DNA of 58,282 nucleotides, from NCBI GenBank assembly GCA_003132405.1, contig PKXQ01000139.1, positions 1-58,282 of the forward strand. Direction: 5' to 3'. The notes beneath the pieces are model-generated. The model saw nothing but the letters and a program-made list of their open reading frames with translations. It ran no database searches and was not told where the DNA came from. Made by a program: the position numbers and the translations under genes. Positions within the stretch are counted from its first letter, which is position 1. The number at the start of each line of letters is the position of its first letter. The DNA comes from Acidobacteriaceae bacterium (GTDB lineage Bacteria; Acidobacteriota; Terriglobia; Terriglobales; Acidobacteriaceae). Below are positions 24,259-32,926 of the stretch, in pieces.

Positions 24259-27116
24259 TGAGTGTTCAGGCCGCTCAACAAACTGAAGCCGACGGCATGA
24301 TCGAACGCCTGCTCGCGCTCGACGAAACGGCGGCGCGCGTGGATCTGGTCAAGCAAAACCCCGCCATTGCCTGGGACGAAATCGTAAATACCCTCACGGA
24401 AAAAGTGTGGCTGGAAGTTCGCATCGACACCAAGAACGCCCGGCGAATAGCGGATGCAGCTCTGGATGTGGCGCAGACTCTGGCAAATTCGAGCCTTATC
24501 GCTCGAAGTTTCCGCGCGAAGGCGAATGCCCTCTACGCGCTTGACGAGCATGTGGAGGCAGTTCGTTTTCACGAGCAGGCCATAGCTCTATTCCAGCAAA
24601 CCGGTGAAGAGACCGAACTGGCGCGAACTTTGAGCGGATCAATCCAACCGCTGTTGCTACTCGGACGTTACGATCAGGCGCTCGCCGCCGGTGAACGAGC
24701 TGGCGCGATTTTCCGTCAACAGGGGAACACGCGCCGATTGGCTCGCGTCGAAATCAATATTGGAAATATCTATCATCGGCAAGATCGCTTCAGTGAAGCG
24801 CTGGCATTTTACGAGCGCGCGTATGAGCAGATGCTGGCGCATGACGATGCCGAGGGGTTGGCGGCCGTTCTCAGCAACCTTTCGCTTTGCCACATCAGCC
24901 TCAACGATTTTCCCAAGGCACTGGAACTGCACCAAGTGGCGCGGCGGCATTGCGAGCAGAAGAACATGCCGATTCTGGTCGCTTATGCCGACTACAACAT
25001 CGCCTATTTATATTTCTTGCGCGGCGAATACGGGCGCTCGATTCAAATGCTTCGAGATGCGTCGGCCAGCGCGACAAAAGCAAACGATGCCTATCAGGCT
25101 GCGCTCTGCAATCTTGATCTTTCTGAAATTTATCTAGAACTCAATCTTAGCGCCGAGGCCGGTGAACTTGGACGCGCCGCGAATGAAGCGTTCCAGAATC
25201 TCGGCTTTGGTTATGAAGCGGCGAAGGCGTTGGGCTTTGCCGCCATCGCCGCTAGCCGCCAGGGACAGGCGTTTGAAGCGGTCAAGCTGTTTGCGCAAGC
25301 AAAAGAAATGTTTGTTCGCGACCAGAATCAGGTGTGGCCTTCGCTTCTCGACCTGTATGAGGCGCTTGTACTTTTTACCGAGGGGCGCCTGTTTGAGGCG
25401 CGGCGGCTTTGCGTATCGGCGCACACATTCTTCCGAACGTCGTCGTTACGCGGGAAAGCTGTATTGGCTGAGCTCCTATTGGCGCGCATCGCAATGCGTC
25501 TGGCGGATAACGGCTTGGCAAAACAGCACTGTCTCGCCGCCCTGGAAACCCTGAAGAATCTGGACTCGCCGACTCTGCTGTATCAAGCAGAATTTCTGCT
25601 GGGCGAAGTGGAACGCGCAAATGGAAACGAGGACGCGGCCTACGAGTCATACTGCAGAGCGCGCGCCGCCGTCGAACGCTTGCGCAGCAGCCTGCGCGGA
25701 GAAGAGTTGAAGATAGCCTTCTTCGAAAACAAATTGGAGGTTTATGAAAGCCTGGTCGATATTTGCTTGCGCCGCCAGGACAGTTTCGAAGAGGCGTTCG
25801 CTTACATCGAGCAAGCCAAATCGCGGACACTAATCGATCTTCTGAATCAGCCAGTGCACGTTGCAAGCGGCGCCGATCCTGGACAAAGCGAACTTGTGCG
25901 CTCGATTCGCAACCTTCGCGAAGAGCTGAACTGGTATTACAATTTGATCGAGCGCGAACAACTGCAGCCTGAAGAGCGTTCGCAAGAGCGTGTGCAGCAC
26001 CTCGAACAACAAGCTCGATCGCGCGAGAGCGACTTGATGCGCGCGATGAAAGAGGCGACCGTTGCGGAAGCAAATGAAGCCGGCCTGCAAGTTCCAACCA
26101 GCATGTCACTGGACGAGATCCGGGCGGTGCTTCCCGCCGATACGGCATTAATTGAATATTTCTGTACGCACGGGCGCAATCTCGCCTGCGTCGTGACCCG
26201 TGACAAACTCCATATCTGTCCTGTAACGGTGCAGTCGCGCATCCACAAGCTGCTGCAGTTGCTGCAGTTTCAAATCGATAAATTTCGCCTCGATCCGCAG
26301 TACGTAGCCACCTTCAACCGTGCGCTGCTGGCATCGACGGAAGCGCATCTAAAGAGCCTCTATCAGGAGTTAGTCGCTCCTATCCGTCACTTACTCGATG
26401 CGCGGCACTTAGTGTTCGTGCAGCACGGACTGCTTCACTATGTTCCGTTCCATGCCTTGCACGACGGTCAATCATACTTAGTCGATCGCTTCGTTATTTC
26501 GTATGCTCCAAGCGCCAGTATTTACGCGCATTGCCAAACCACCGAAGCCAACACGGCGGGTGATTCTTTAATCCTAGGAGTCCCGGATGCCCGGACGCCG
26601 GCGATCAGCGCGGAAGTTAATTCCCTCGCGATAATGTTGCCCAACTCTAGACTTTTTGTCGGCGAGGATGCGACCGAAACTGTGCTGCGCACTTATGGGC
26701 CGCAAAGTAAGTCAATACACATCGCGACCCACGGATACTTTCGCCAGGATAACCCTATGTTTTCGTCGATCCGCCTGGGGACCTCGCATCTGAGCCTCTA
26801 CGATATGGCTCATCTGCAACTGCCGGTGGACATGATTGTGTTAAGCGGGTGCGCCACCGGATTAAATGTAGTTACACCGGGCGATGAACTGATGGGCTTG
26901 GTCCGCCGCCTCTTACAGGCGGGAGCCCGGTCGCTCGTTCTCAGCCTGTGGGACGTGCACGACGACAGCACAAAGGAATTCATGATCGAATTCTATAGTC
27001 GCCTTCAAACCGGGCTTTCTAAGGCGGAGGCGATGCAAGGTGCCTGCGTAAGCCTGCGTGAGCGCCATCCACACCCCTATCATTGGGCCCCTTTCCTGTT
27101 GATAGGAAAAGGGTAA
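24258..27116 (+). CDS. TPR–CHAT protein (caspase-like peptidase with tetratricopeptide repeats)
   Basis: A 952-residue protein. Residues from about 60 to 480 form consecutive tetratricopeptide repeats (for example GNIYHRQDRFSEALAFYERA). A helical linker follows (about 500–620), then a C-terminal CHAT domain (about 640–952), a clan CD caspase-like fold. The dyad is intact: His825 in HIATHGYF and Cys865 in VLSGCATGLN. The domain ends with the family-typical HWAPFLLIGKG. CHAT proteases cleave a specific protein partner; in the type III-E CRISPR Craspase, a TPR-CHAT protease cleaves Csx30, which controls an ECF sigma factor. Here the neighbouring sigma and zinc-motif genes suggest a comparable logic without CRISPR; this is inference. 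The ATG overlaps the sigma stop codon. Confidence 0.92.
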   Translation: MSVQAAQQTEADGMIERLLALDETAARVDLVKQNPAIAWDEIVNTLTEKVWLEVRIDTKNARRIADAALDVAQTLANSSLIARSFRAKANALYALDEHVEAVRFHEQAIALFQQTGEETELARTLSGSIQPLLLLGRYDQALAAGERAGAIFRQQGNTRRLARVEINIGNIYHRQDRFSEALAFYERAYEQMLAHDDAEGLAAVLSNLSLCHISLNDFPKALELHQVARRHCEQKNMPILVAYADYNIAYLYFLRGEYGRSIQMLRDASASATKANDAYQAALCNLDLSEIYLELNLSAEAGELGRAANEAFQNLGFGYEAAKALGFAAIAASRQGQAFEAVKLFAQAKEMFVRDQNQVWPSLLDLYEALVLFTEGRLFEARRLCVSAHTFFRTSSLRGKAVLAELLLARIAMRLADNGLAKQHCLAALETLKNLDSPTLLYQAEFLLGEVERANGNEDAAYESYCRARAAVERLRSSLRGEELKIAFFENKLEVYESLVDICLRRQDSFEEAFAYIEQAKSRTLIDLLNQPVHVASGADPGQSELVRSIRNLREELNWYYNLIEREQLQPEERSQERVQHLEQQARSRESDLMRAMKEATVAEANEAGLQVPTSMSLDEIRAVLPADTALIEYFCTHGRNLACVVTRDKLHICPVTVQSRIHKLLQLLQFQIDKFRLDPQYVATFNRALLASTEAHLKSLYQELVAPIRHLLDARHLVFVQHGLLHYVPFHALHDGQSYLVDRFVISYAPSASIYAHCQTTEANTAGDSLILGVPDARTPAISAEVNSLAIMLPNSRLFVGEDATETVLRTYGPQSKSIHIATHGYFRQDNPMFSSIRLGTSHLSLYDMAHLQLPVDMIVLSGCATGLNVVTPGDELMGLVRRLLQAGARSLVLSLWDVHDDSTKEFMIEFYSRLQTGLSKAEAMQGACVSLRERHPHPYHWAPFLLIGKG

Positions 27117-27244
27117 CGAGTTACTAAGTATTTTTCGCTTGAATTGTATTTATTGCGCTGATCGAATCCCTTTTGTATCAGAGACGAGAGCCAGCTAAGT
27201 GAGTTGTGTCTGGTTTCGAATCCCCCGAGTAGATAGGACGACAA

Positions 27245-27853
27245 ATGCATTTCTCAGAACAATCCTGGATTGATTTGGTTAGGGGCGTCAATCGGCCCGA
27301 ACAGGGCGAAGATATCAAGGCACATCTCGCCCGCGGTTGTTCGAAATGCAAAGCCGCCCATGACGTATGGAGCCGCGTAGGCAGACTCGCCACTAACGAT
27401 GAGAGTTACACGCCACCGGACAATCTGGTTCGTCTTGTGAAATTAGGTTTTGCTACCCACTTTGCGGAACAGCCTAGCAAATGGACGCTCGCCAAACTGG
27501 TGTTTGACGGCTTTGCGCAGCCGCTTCCCGCGGGAGTCCGCAGCGGCGCACTGAGAGTTTGGCAGGTCATCTATGAGGCGGAAGGGCTGACGGTCGATTT
27601 GCATTTCGGACGCCGCGCCCAATCGGAGGCGGTGCATATAGTTGGGCAGGTATTTGACAAAACAACCGCGCAAGCCTTGCAGGACAATGCAACCGTTGAG
27701 TTGTCGACAGAGCACAAACAACTGGTCGGAATCGCTCCGGTCACAAGCCTAGGAGAGTTTTACCTGGAATTCGAGGCGAAAGAGCATCTTTGGCTTTCGG
27801 TGAAATCAGCGGGGCGCAACACAGTGCGGATTCCACTGAGCAACCCAAGATAA
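27245..27853 (+). CDS. Soluble protein with anti-sigma-like zinc motif and C-terminal beta domain
   Basis: A 202-residue protein. The N-terminal 40 residues have H27-x4-C32-x2-C35 (HLARGCSKC), close to the H-x3-C-x2-C of zinc-binding anti-sigma (ZAS/zf-HC2) domains but with one extra residue. After a helical linker, the C-terminal part (about 125–200) reads as a small beta-sandwich with turns like VTSLGEFYLEFEAKEHLWLS. No membrane helix is visible, so unlike most ZAS proteins it should be cytosolic. It lies between the CHAT gene and the subtilase. It could be the anti-sigma factor of the upstream ECF sigma, the substrate of the CHAT protease, or both. Function is not proven. Confidence 0.75.
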   Translation: MHFSEQSWIDLVRGVNRPEQGEDIKAHLARGCSKCKAAHDVWSRVGRLATNDESYTPPDNLVRLVKLGFATHFAEQPSKWTLAKLVFDGFAQPLPAGVRSGALRVWQVIYEAEGLTVDLHFGRRAQSEAVHIVGQVFDKTTAQALQDNATVELSTEHKQLVGIAPVTSLGEFYLEFEAKEHLWLSVKSAGRNTVRIPLSNPR

Positions 27854-27970
27854 AGGTAACTATTTATGACTTACTAAAGACATCACAATAGGTTACTGCC
27901 GAGAGAGTACCGCTGTAAGTGGCAGCTATTAGGATCGCACTCTACACTTGCAATTGGGGACGGAGTCCAA

Positions 27971-29308
27971 ATGGGGAAAAACACGAGTGAATTCAAGTCG
28001 TATTTGCATGTTCGTCGCGCGGGCATTGTAGCCAGCCTGCTCTTACTGGTAGTTACTGCGATCTGCGCGCCCTCCGCGGAGGCACAAACTCGCCTGATCG
28101 TGCGCGATTCGCTGGGCTTGCCCGCTCTCAACCTGACCTGCCTTCTGGTGGGCTGCAAGGTCGTAAACGGTCTCGGTGATCCCAACGGCGAGTTATTCCT
28201 CGTGACCTTCCCCGCGATTCTGAATCCAGTGACCGAGCTTCTCAAACTCAACCTTGACCTCGGTATCTTAGATGTCGAAGTCGATCAAGTTGTCACGACC
28301 GTGCCGGCATATGCCAGCAACGATCCCAATTACTTGTCGGATGAAACGCCAACGCCTTATTACGGCGCGTCCGTCTGGCATGGTTATCTGGCGCAGCCGG
28401 GAAATGAATTAGTGCGCACGGCACAAACCCAATCGGCATTCAACGTGACGGGTGCGGGAGCGACTGTTGCGGTGATCGATACCGGCGTCGATCCGACGAA
28501 TCGGGTGCTGCAAAGCGTCTTGGTCGACGGCTACGACTTCACGCGCAATGTCAGCGGCGGTTCAGAGATGAATGACGTTCAGGCTGACCCCAATCTGAGC
28601 CAGGCGCAGAGTGCAACCCTCAGCCAGCGTACGGTTGCGGTGTTGGACCAGCGCACGGTGGCTGTGCTCGATGGCGGCTCCTATACAGACTTTGGACACG
28701 GCACCATGACTGCAGGCATCGTGCATCTGGTTGCGCCCCAGGCAAAGATCATGCCGCTCAAAGCGTTTTCTGCGAATGGCAATGCTTATGATTCCGACAT
28801 TTTACGCGCTATCTATTACGCGGTAAGCCATGGCGCCAATGTGATGAGCATGAGCTTCGATTATCCGAGTTACTCGCCAGAACTCGCGACTGCAATCAAG
28901 TATTCCAACAGTAAGGGAGTAATCACTGTCGCGTCGGCTGGGAACAGCGGCGAGGATACGATGGTGTATCCGGGCGGACTTCCTGGAGTTATCGACGTTG
29001 CGTCGACTTCTAACACGGATGTCCAGTCTACATTTACGAATTACGGCGTGCCGCCGGTGTGGATGGCCGCGCCTGGCGAAGGAGTTATGACGACTTATCC
29101 CTGGGGTACGTGGGCCGCGGGATGGGGAACGTCATTCAGCACTCCATTCGTAGCGGGGACAGCCGCTCTCATGATGGGGTCTAACGGTAACTGCCCGAGT
29201 TGGATGGTTCCGATGGGCTTAGCGAACGCTGACTACATCGGTAATTTGAATCTCGGATTCGGACGGCTGGACACTTATCAGGCGCTTCAGGCATGCAACC
29301 TGTTGTAG
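27971..29308 (+). CDS. Secreted subtilisin-like serine protease (S8)
   Basis: A 445-residue preproprotease. A signal peptide (about 15–39, ending PSAEAQ) is followed by a propeptide-like region (about 40–145). The catalytic triad is complete: Asp170 (VAVIDTGVD), His243 (DFGHGTMTAGI) and Ser390 (GTSFSTPFVAG), with the oxyanion Asn in SAGNSG. Between Asp and His there is an in-frame duplication of QRTVAVLD (28624–28671). It probably acts outside the cytoplasm, where it could make peptides for the transporter encoded upstream; that link is inference. The gene overlaps the HD-GYP gene by 16 nt. Confidence 0.93.
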   Translation: MGKNTSEFKSYLHVRRAGIVASLLLLVVTAICAPSAEAQTRLIVRDSLGLPALNLTCLLVGCKVVNGLGDPNGELFLVTFPAILNPVTELLKLNLDLGILDVEVDQVVTTVPAYASNDPNYLSDETPTPYYGASVWHGYLAQPGNELVRTAQTQSAFNVTGAGATVAVIDTGVDPTNRVLQSVLVDGYDFTRNVSGGSEMNDVQADPNLSQAQSATLSQRTVAVLDQRTVAVLDGGSYTDFGHGTMTAGIVHLVAPQAKIMPLKAFSANGNAYDSDILRAIYYAVSHGANVMSMSFDYPSYSPELATAIKYSNSKGVITVASAGNSGEDTMVYPGGLPGVIDVASTSNTDVQSTFTNYGVPPVWMAAPGEGVMTTYPWGTWAAGWGTSFSTPFVAGTAALMMGSNGNCPSWMVPMGLANADYIGNLNLGFGRLDTYQALQACNLL

Positions 29309-30021
29309 AGGCGAACCCGAGCGAGTTGACGAACGCTATGGCGGATACTCTCAACCCGATTGTCGACGTTTCATCGCTTATGCTTCGCGTCAAGGAACTG
29401 GAGGAACAGCAGCTTGCTTTTCGCAACTCTCTGGTTTGCGCTTTTAACCAGATGCTCGACCTGAAAGACATCAACACGGGCGTGCACAGCACGCGCCTGG
29501 CGGAATGGGCGTTGCGCGTGGCTCGCAAGATGGAGATGCCGGAAGATCGGCTCTACCAGGTCGAAGTCGCGGCGCTGCTGCATGACGTCGGAAAGATTGG
29601 CGTGCCCGACGACATTCTGAAAAAAGCGGGGCCGCTGACGCTCGAAGAACGCGCCCTTATTAATCGACATCCGGAATATAGTTGGTCGATTTTGCGTCTA
29701 TTTCCCGGGCTCGAAGAGGCGAGCCTCTATGCTTTACATCATCATGAGAGCATCGACGGAACGGGGTATCCGGCGAGACTCAAAGGCAGCGACATTCCAC
29801 TCGTATCGCGAATCATTTGCGTCATCGACGCGTTCGACGCAATGGTTTCGAATCGCTGCTATCGCCAGGGCCTTCCACATTCGGAAGCAATCGCTCGCTT
29901 GATCCGCAGCAGTGGAACTCAATTTGACACCGACGTGTTGCAGGCCTTTATTCCCATCGCCGAGACGGAAGCGGCGGATGTGTTTGCGGCGGCCGGAACT
30001 AGCATGTCAGCGGTGCTCTAA
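29293..30021 (+). CDS. HD-GYP domain protein (putative cyclic-di-GMP phosphodiesterase)
   Basis: A 242-residue protein. A short helical N terminus precedes an HD-GYP domain with H97–D98 (LLHDVGKIGVPD), HHH at 149–151 and DGTGYP at 155–160. All metal-binding residues are recognisable, so hydrolysis of cyclic di-GMP to GMP is plausible. There is no receiver or membrane part, so it is a stand-alone catalytic module. The start lies inside the protease gene, which suggests cotranslation; it is the last gene of the rightward block. Confidence 0.9.
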   Translation: MQPVVEANPSELTNAMADTLNPIVDVSSLMLRVKELEEQQLAFRNSLVCAFNQMLDLKDINTGVHSTRLAEWALRVARKMEMPEDRLYQVEVAALLHDVGKIGVPDDILKKAGPLTLEERALINRHPEYSWSILRLFPGLEEASLYALHHHESIDGTGYPARLKGSDIPLVSRIICVIDAFDAMVSNRCYRQGLPHSEAIARLIRSSGTQFDTDVLQAFIPIAETEAADVFAAAGTSMSAVL

Positions 30022-30057
30022 GCGAACCTGGCGAACCTTCTCGCGTTTAAGTCTTGC

Positions 30058-30528
30058 TTACTTTTTCAGATCGCGAACCTCTGCTGGCCGCGGCTCGGCT
30101 CCGCTTGGGTTCTTGCTCCTGCTGATTGCGCGCAGCAAGGCTGCGATGAGAGCGGGGCCGCGCAGCCTAAGTTCTTCCTGATGGTGCAAGGAAAGCTCGC
30201 GCAATATTTTTTCGCCTTTCTTCGTTAAGGAAAGCGATACCTCACGGCGATCCTCCTTCATACGATGGCGGCGGACATAGCCGCCGGCAGCGAGCCGGTT
30301 CACCAACTCAACTGTACTGTGATGTTGAATCTGAAGGCGATCGGCTAATTCTCTTATTCGGGGTCGCGTTCCTACCGGCAGTCCCTTCAAAGCGAGCATG
30401 AGCTGATGCTGGTGCGGCTCGATGCCGGCCTCGTGCGCAGCTTGCTCGCTGAAATGAAGAAAGCGGCGGATTTGATAGCGCAGCTCTGCCAACGATTGGT
30501 AGTCAGCCTGAGTAACAGACGGTTTCAT
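30058..30528 (-). CDS. MarR-family transcriptional regulator
   Basis: A 156-residue winged-helix regulator. The DNA-binding core is LKGLPVGTRPRIRELADRLQ followed by HHSTVELVNRLAAGGYVRR and the wing DDR-equivalent KEDRREVSLSLTKKG. The N- and C-terminal helices should form the dimer. It is divergent from the chloride transporter gene, and the 35-bp gap contains a 9-bp-arm palindrome covering both -10 elements, so it very probably represses both genes. The ATG is six nt from the -10, implying a leaderless transcript. Confidence 0.93.
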   Translation of the reverse strand: MKPSVTQADYQSLAELRYQIRRFLHFSEQAAHEAGIEPHQHQLMLALKGLPVGTRPRIRELADRLQIQHHSTVELVNRLAAGGYVRRHRMKEDRREVSLSLTKKGEKILRELSLHHQEELRLRGPALIAALLRAISRSKNPSGAEPRPAEVRDLKK

Positions 30529-30534
30529 GCAAAA

Positions 30535-30557
30535 AGTATATCGTAATACGATATAAT
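30535..30557. promoter_or_regulatory. Symmetric divergent promoter with MarR-type operator
   Basis: TATATCGTA-A-TACGATATA (30537–30555) is a perfect inverted repeat. On the plus strand TATAAT (30552–30557) overlaps its right end and lies six nt before the GTG of the transporter; on the minus strand TATACT (30540–30535) overlaps its left end and lies six nt before the ATG of the regulator. Neither has a good -35. A repressor bound here would block both promoters, and both transcripts would be nearly leaderless. Confidence 0.75.
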
Positions 30558-30563
30558 ATTGTT

Positions 30564-32408
30564 GTGAAAGCAGAATTCCAAAATAACGCCGCAGCTGAAG
30601 GCAAACTGCGCCCCAATCGCAATGACGAATTGGGAGACTTCACAACCACGTGGCGAGTGATTCCCATATCATTGCTAGCAATCATGATCGGCGCAGTCTG
30701 CGCGTTTGTCGCGCTCGCCTTGCTCCGGTTGATTGGCTTATTTACCAACCTGTTCTATTTTGGCCGGTGGAATACAGCGCTGGTTTCGCCTGCCGGCAAT
30801 CATCTTGGCGTCTACAGCCTCTTCATCCCAATCGGCGGGGCGCTGGTCGTCGGCGTCATGGCGCGCTACGGTTCCGAGCGCATACGAGGTCACGGCATCC
30901 CCGAGGCGATCGAGTCGATTCTGCTAAACGGCAGTCGTATTGAACCGAAAGTCGCGCTTCTCAAACCACTCTCGGCGGCAATCTCGATTGGTTCCGGAGG
31001 ACCGTTCGGAGCCGAGGGTCCGATCATCATGACCGGAGGCGCGGTCGGTTCGCTGATTGCCCAGTTGTTCCATCTCACGAGCGCCGAGCGCAAGACCCTT
31101 CTCGTGGCGGGCGCGGCGGGAGGAATGTCCGCAACCTTCGCGGCGCCAGTGGCCGCGGTGCTGCTGGCCGTCGAGTTGCTACTTTTCGAATGGAAACCGC
31201 GCAGTCTGATTCCAGTGGCGTTGGCGAGTGCGATGGCCGCGGTGGTACGTAGGTATATCCTGGGGTTCGGGCCACTGTTTCCTGTGCCCGATCATCCATT
31301 ATTCATAGGACCAAAAGGCCTGCTGGGCTGCGGTCTCGTGGGTCTTCTGGCGGGGATCCTGTCGGCGCTGCTCACAGTATCGGTGTACGCGGCCGAGGAT
31401 GCTTTCCAGCGGCTGAAAATCCACTGGATGTGGTGGCCGGCGATAGGCGGCCTGGCCATCGGCTTGGGAGGTCTGGTCTTCCCGCAAGCATTGGGAGTCG
31501 GTTACGACACGATTGGCGCATTACTGCAGGGAAGCGTCACCACAAAAGTGATTCTCGGGGTGCTGCTAGTCAAATGGTTTATCTGGGCGGTATCGCTCGG
31601 CTCCGGCACATCGGGCGGCGTTCTCGCCCCGCTGCTAATGATGGGCGGCGCGCTCGGCGGCCTCGAGGCCATGTTTCTTCCCTATGAAGGGGCCGGCTTC
31701 TGGCCGCTGATCAGCATGGGCGCAATTCTTGGCGGCACGATGCGCTCTCCCTTCACCAGCATTGTTTTTGCTTTTGAGCTGACGCACGACGCCAACGTGT
31801 TTTTGCCCTTGCTGGTGGGTAGCGTCATCGCACACGGTTTCACGGTCTTGACGCTGAAGCGGTCAATCTTGACCGAGAAAGTTGCGCGGCGCGGCTATCA
31901 TCTCAGCCGCGAGTATGCCGTCGATCCGCTGGAAATCCTATTTGTGCGCGAGGTCATGCGCACCAAGGTTGCCGTATTGCCGGCCGCGAGTACGCTTGGC
32001 GAAATATGGAACTCGTTGCGCGTGGATCACCGGCAGGAGCAGCGCCTGTTACCTGTCGTTGATGCTGAGGGACGCCTGGTCGGAGTCGTAACGCGCGGGG
32101 ATCTCAACCGGCGCATGGAACAGAATGGTAATGACGCCCTCGACCGGCCGCTCGGCGATCTAGTTCGCGGGAGCATGGTCGAAGCACATCCGGACGAACC
32201 GCTCCGCATCGTTGTCTATCGCATGGTCGAAAAAAGTTGTACCCGGATGCCGGTCGTGGAGCGTGGGACAAGAAAGTTTCTAGGATTGGTGTCGCTCAGC
32301 GATTTGCTGAAGGCACGGTCGCGGCATCTCGAGGAAGAGAGCCGCCGTGAACGAAGTCTGAAATTCAAATGGTTTGCGCCGGAAGGCGGGATAAAACGGA
32401 CCATGTGA
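30564..32408 (+). CDS. ClC-family chloride channel/transporter with CBS pair
   Basis: A 614-residue membrane protein. The ClC core spans about 35–440 with motifs GSGGPFGAEGP (gating Glu at residue 151, consistent with a chloride/proton antiporter), LGSGTSGGVLAPLLMMGGAL and GGTMRSPFTSIVFAFELTHD. The C-terminal cytosolic part (about 460–590) holds two CBS domains (VREVMRTKVAVLPAAS, VVDAEGRLVGVVTRGDLNRR, then MPVVERGTRKFLGLVSLSDL), which usually bind nucleotides and adjust gating. The GTG start has no ribosome-binding site but follows a -10 element at leaderless distance. Regulation by the divergent MarR protein is likely. Confidence 0.94.
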   Translation: MKAEFQNNAAAEGKLRPNRNDELGDFTTTWRVIPISLLAIMIGAVCAFVALALLRLIGLFTNLFYFGRWNTALVSPAGNHLGVYSLFIPIGGALVVGVMARYGSERIRGHGIPEAIESILLNGSRIEPKVALLKPLSAAISIGSGGPFGAEGPIIMTGGAVGSLIAQLFHLTSAERKTLLVAGAAGGMSATFAAPVAAVLLAVELLLFEWKPRSLIPVALASAMAAVVRRYILGFGPLFPVPDHPLFIGPKGLLGCGLVGLLAGILSALLTVSVYAAEDAFQRLKIHWMWWPAIGGLAIGLGGLVFPQALGVGYDTIGALLQGSVTTKVILGVLLVKWFIWAVSLGSGTSGGVLAPLLMMGGALGGLEAMFLPYEGAGFWPLISMGAILGGTMRSPFTSIVFAFELTHDANVFLPLLVGSVIAHGFTVLTLKRSILTEKVARRGYHLSREYAVDPLEILFVREVMRTKVAVLPAASTLGEIWNSLRVDHRQEQRLLPVVDAEGRLVGVVTRGDLNRRMEQNGNDALDRPLGDLVRGSMVEAHPDEPLRIVVYRMVEKSCTRMPVVERGTRKFLGLVSLSDLLKARSRHLEEESRRERSLKFKWFAPEGGIKRTM

Positions 32409-32435
32409 CAGGTGCGACGGAATCGATAGAGCGAG

Positions 32436-32852
32436 TCAATGGTACTTGTCGCTGCAGCGATCGTGGCAGCGTTCGATTTCGGCGCAGTCATCGGGCGCAG
32501 CTTCGACAGGCTCCCATATCTCCTGAATCGGAGAGGTAATAATTGGGCGGCTGTAATCGGGGTGGTGAAATTCAAGATGCATGCCGCGACCGATGAAACG
32601 CAGCTTCAGCATCGACCCGCCCCAGGTTGAGCCGGCAATCGTAACCTGAACCGGCTGCGGACAATATTGCGGGTGGCCGGAAATCATCGCCGCACCTTCG
32701 CCTAAGAAGTGTGCTGTGTAGTGGTGATGCTGCGTGCGAATCTGCAGCACGGTGTCCGGCGCCAGAGTTTCCAGAAACACACCGCCCTCAATCTCGGACT
32801 GGACGATATTCCGATTCACTGCATCGCTCAGGTTGGGATGAGGCGTAAACAT
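32436..32852 (-). CDS. Conserved hypothetical protein
   Basis: A 138-residue soluble protein I cannot assign. It looks mostly beta ([40 protein letters not shown]), with many His residues ([18 protein letters not shown]) and a terminal CHDRC pair; metal binding is conceivable. There is no signal peptide. The ATG is preceded within two nt by three 16-nt tandem repeats and lacks a standard ribosome-binding site. The neighbouring genes give no functional hint. Confidence 0.65.
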   Translation of the reverse strand: MFTPHPNLSDAVNRNIVQSEIEGGVFLETLAPDTVLQIRTQHHHYTAHFLGEGAAMISGHPQYCPQPVQVTIAGSTWGGSMLKLRFIGRGMHLEFHHPDYSRPIITSPIQEIWEPVEAAPDDCAEIERCHDRCSDKYH

Positions 32853-32853
32853 T

Positions 32854-32901
32854 GATCTACTGTCTCTGAGATCTACTGTTTCTGAGATTTACTGTATCCG
32901 A
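32854..32901. repeat. 16-nt tandem repeat, three copies, abutting a start codon
   Basis: GATCTACTGTCTCTGA, GATCTACTGTTTCTGA and GATTTACTGTATCCGA follow one another without gaps. The array ends two nt from the ATG of the leftward hypothetical gene, so it occupies its 5' leader or promoter. The third copy is the most diverged. Confidence 0.85.
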
Positions 32902-32926
32902 AGTCTCGCTCTCCGTCACAATGTAT

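Noticed and set aside
27180..27240. TTCGAATCCC-like T-loop string suggesting a tRNA
   Set aside because: The flanking bases do not form a T stem, and no acceptor stem, D arm or anticodon arm can be built around it.
27112..27879. Shared GGTAAC…TTACTAA motif upstream of the zinc-motif and subtilase genes as an ECF promoter
   Set aside because: Spacing differs (3 nt versus 10 nt) and the motif does not recur upstream of the first gene of the block, so it is too weak to call a sigma-specific promoter.
17951..30021. Type III-E CRISPR (Craspase) locus
   Set aside because: TPR–CHAT and an ECF sigma factor are present, but there is no gRAMP/Cas7-11 effector, no repeat array and no recognisable Csx30/Csx31.
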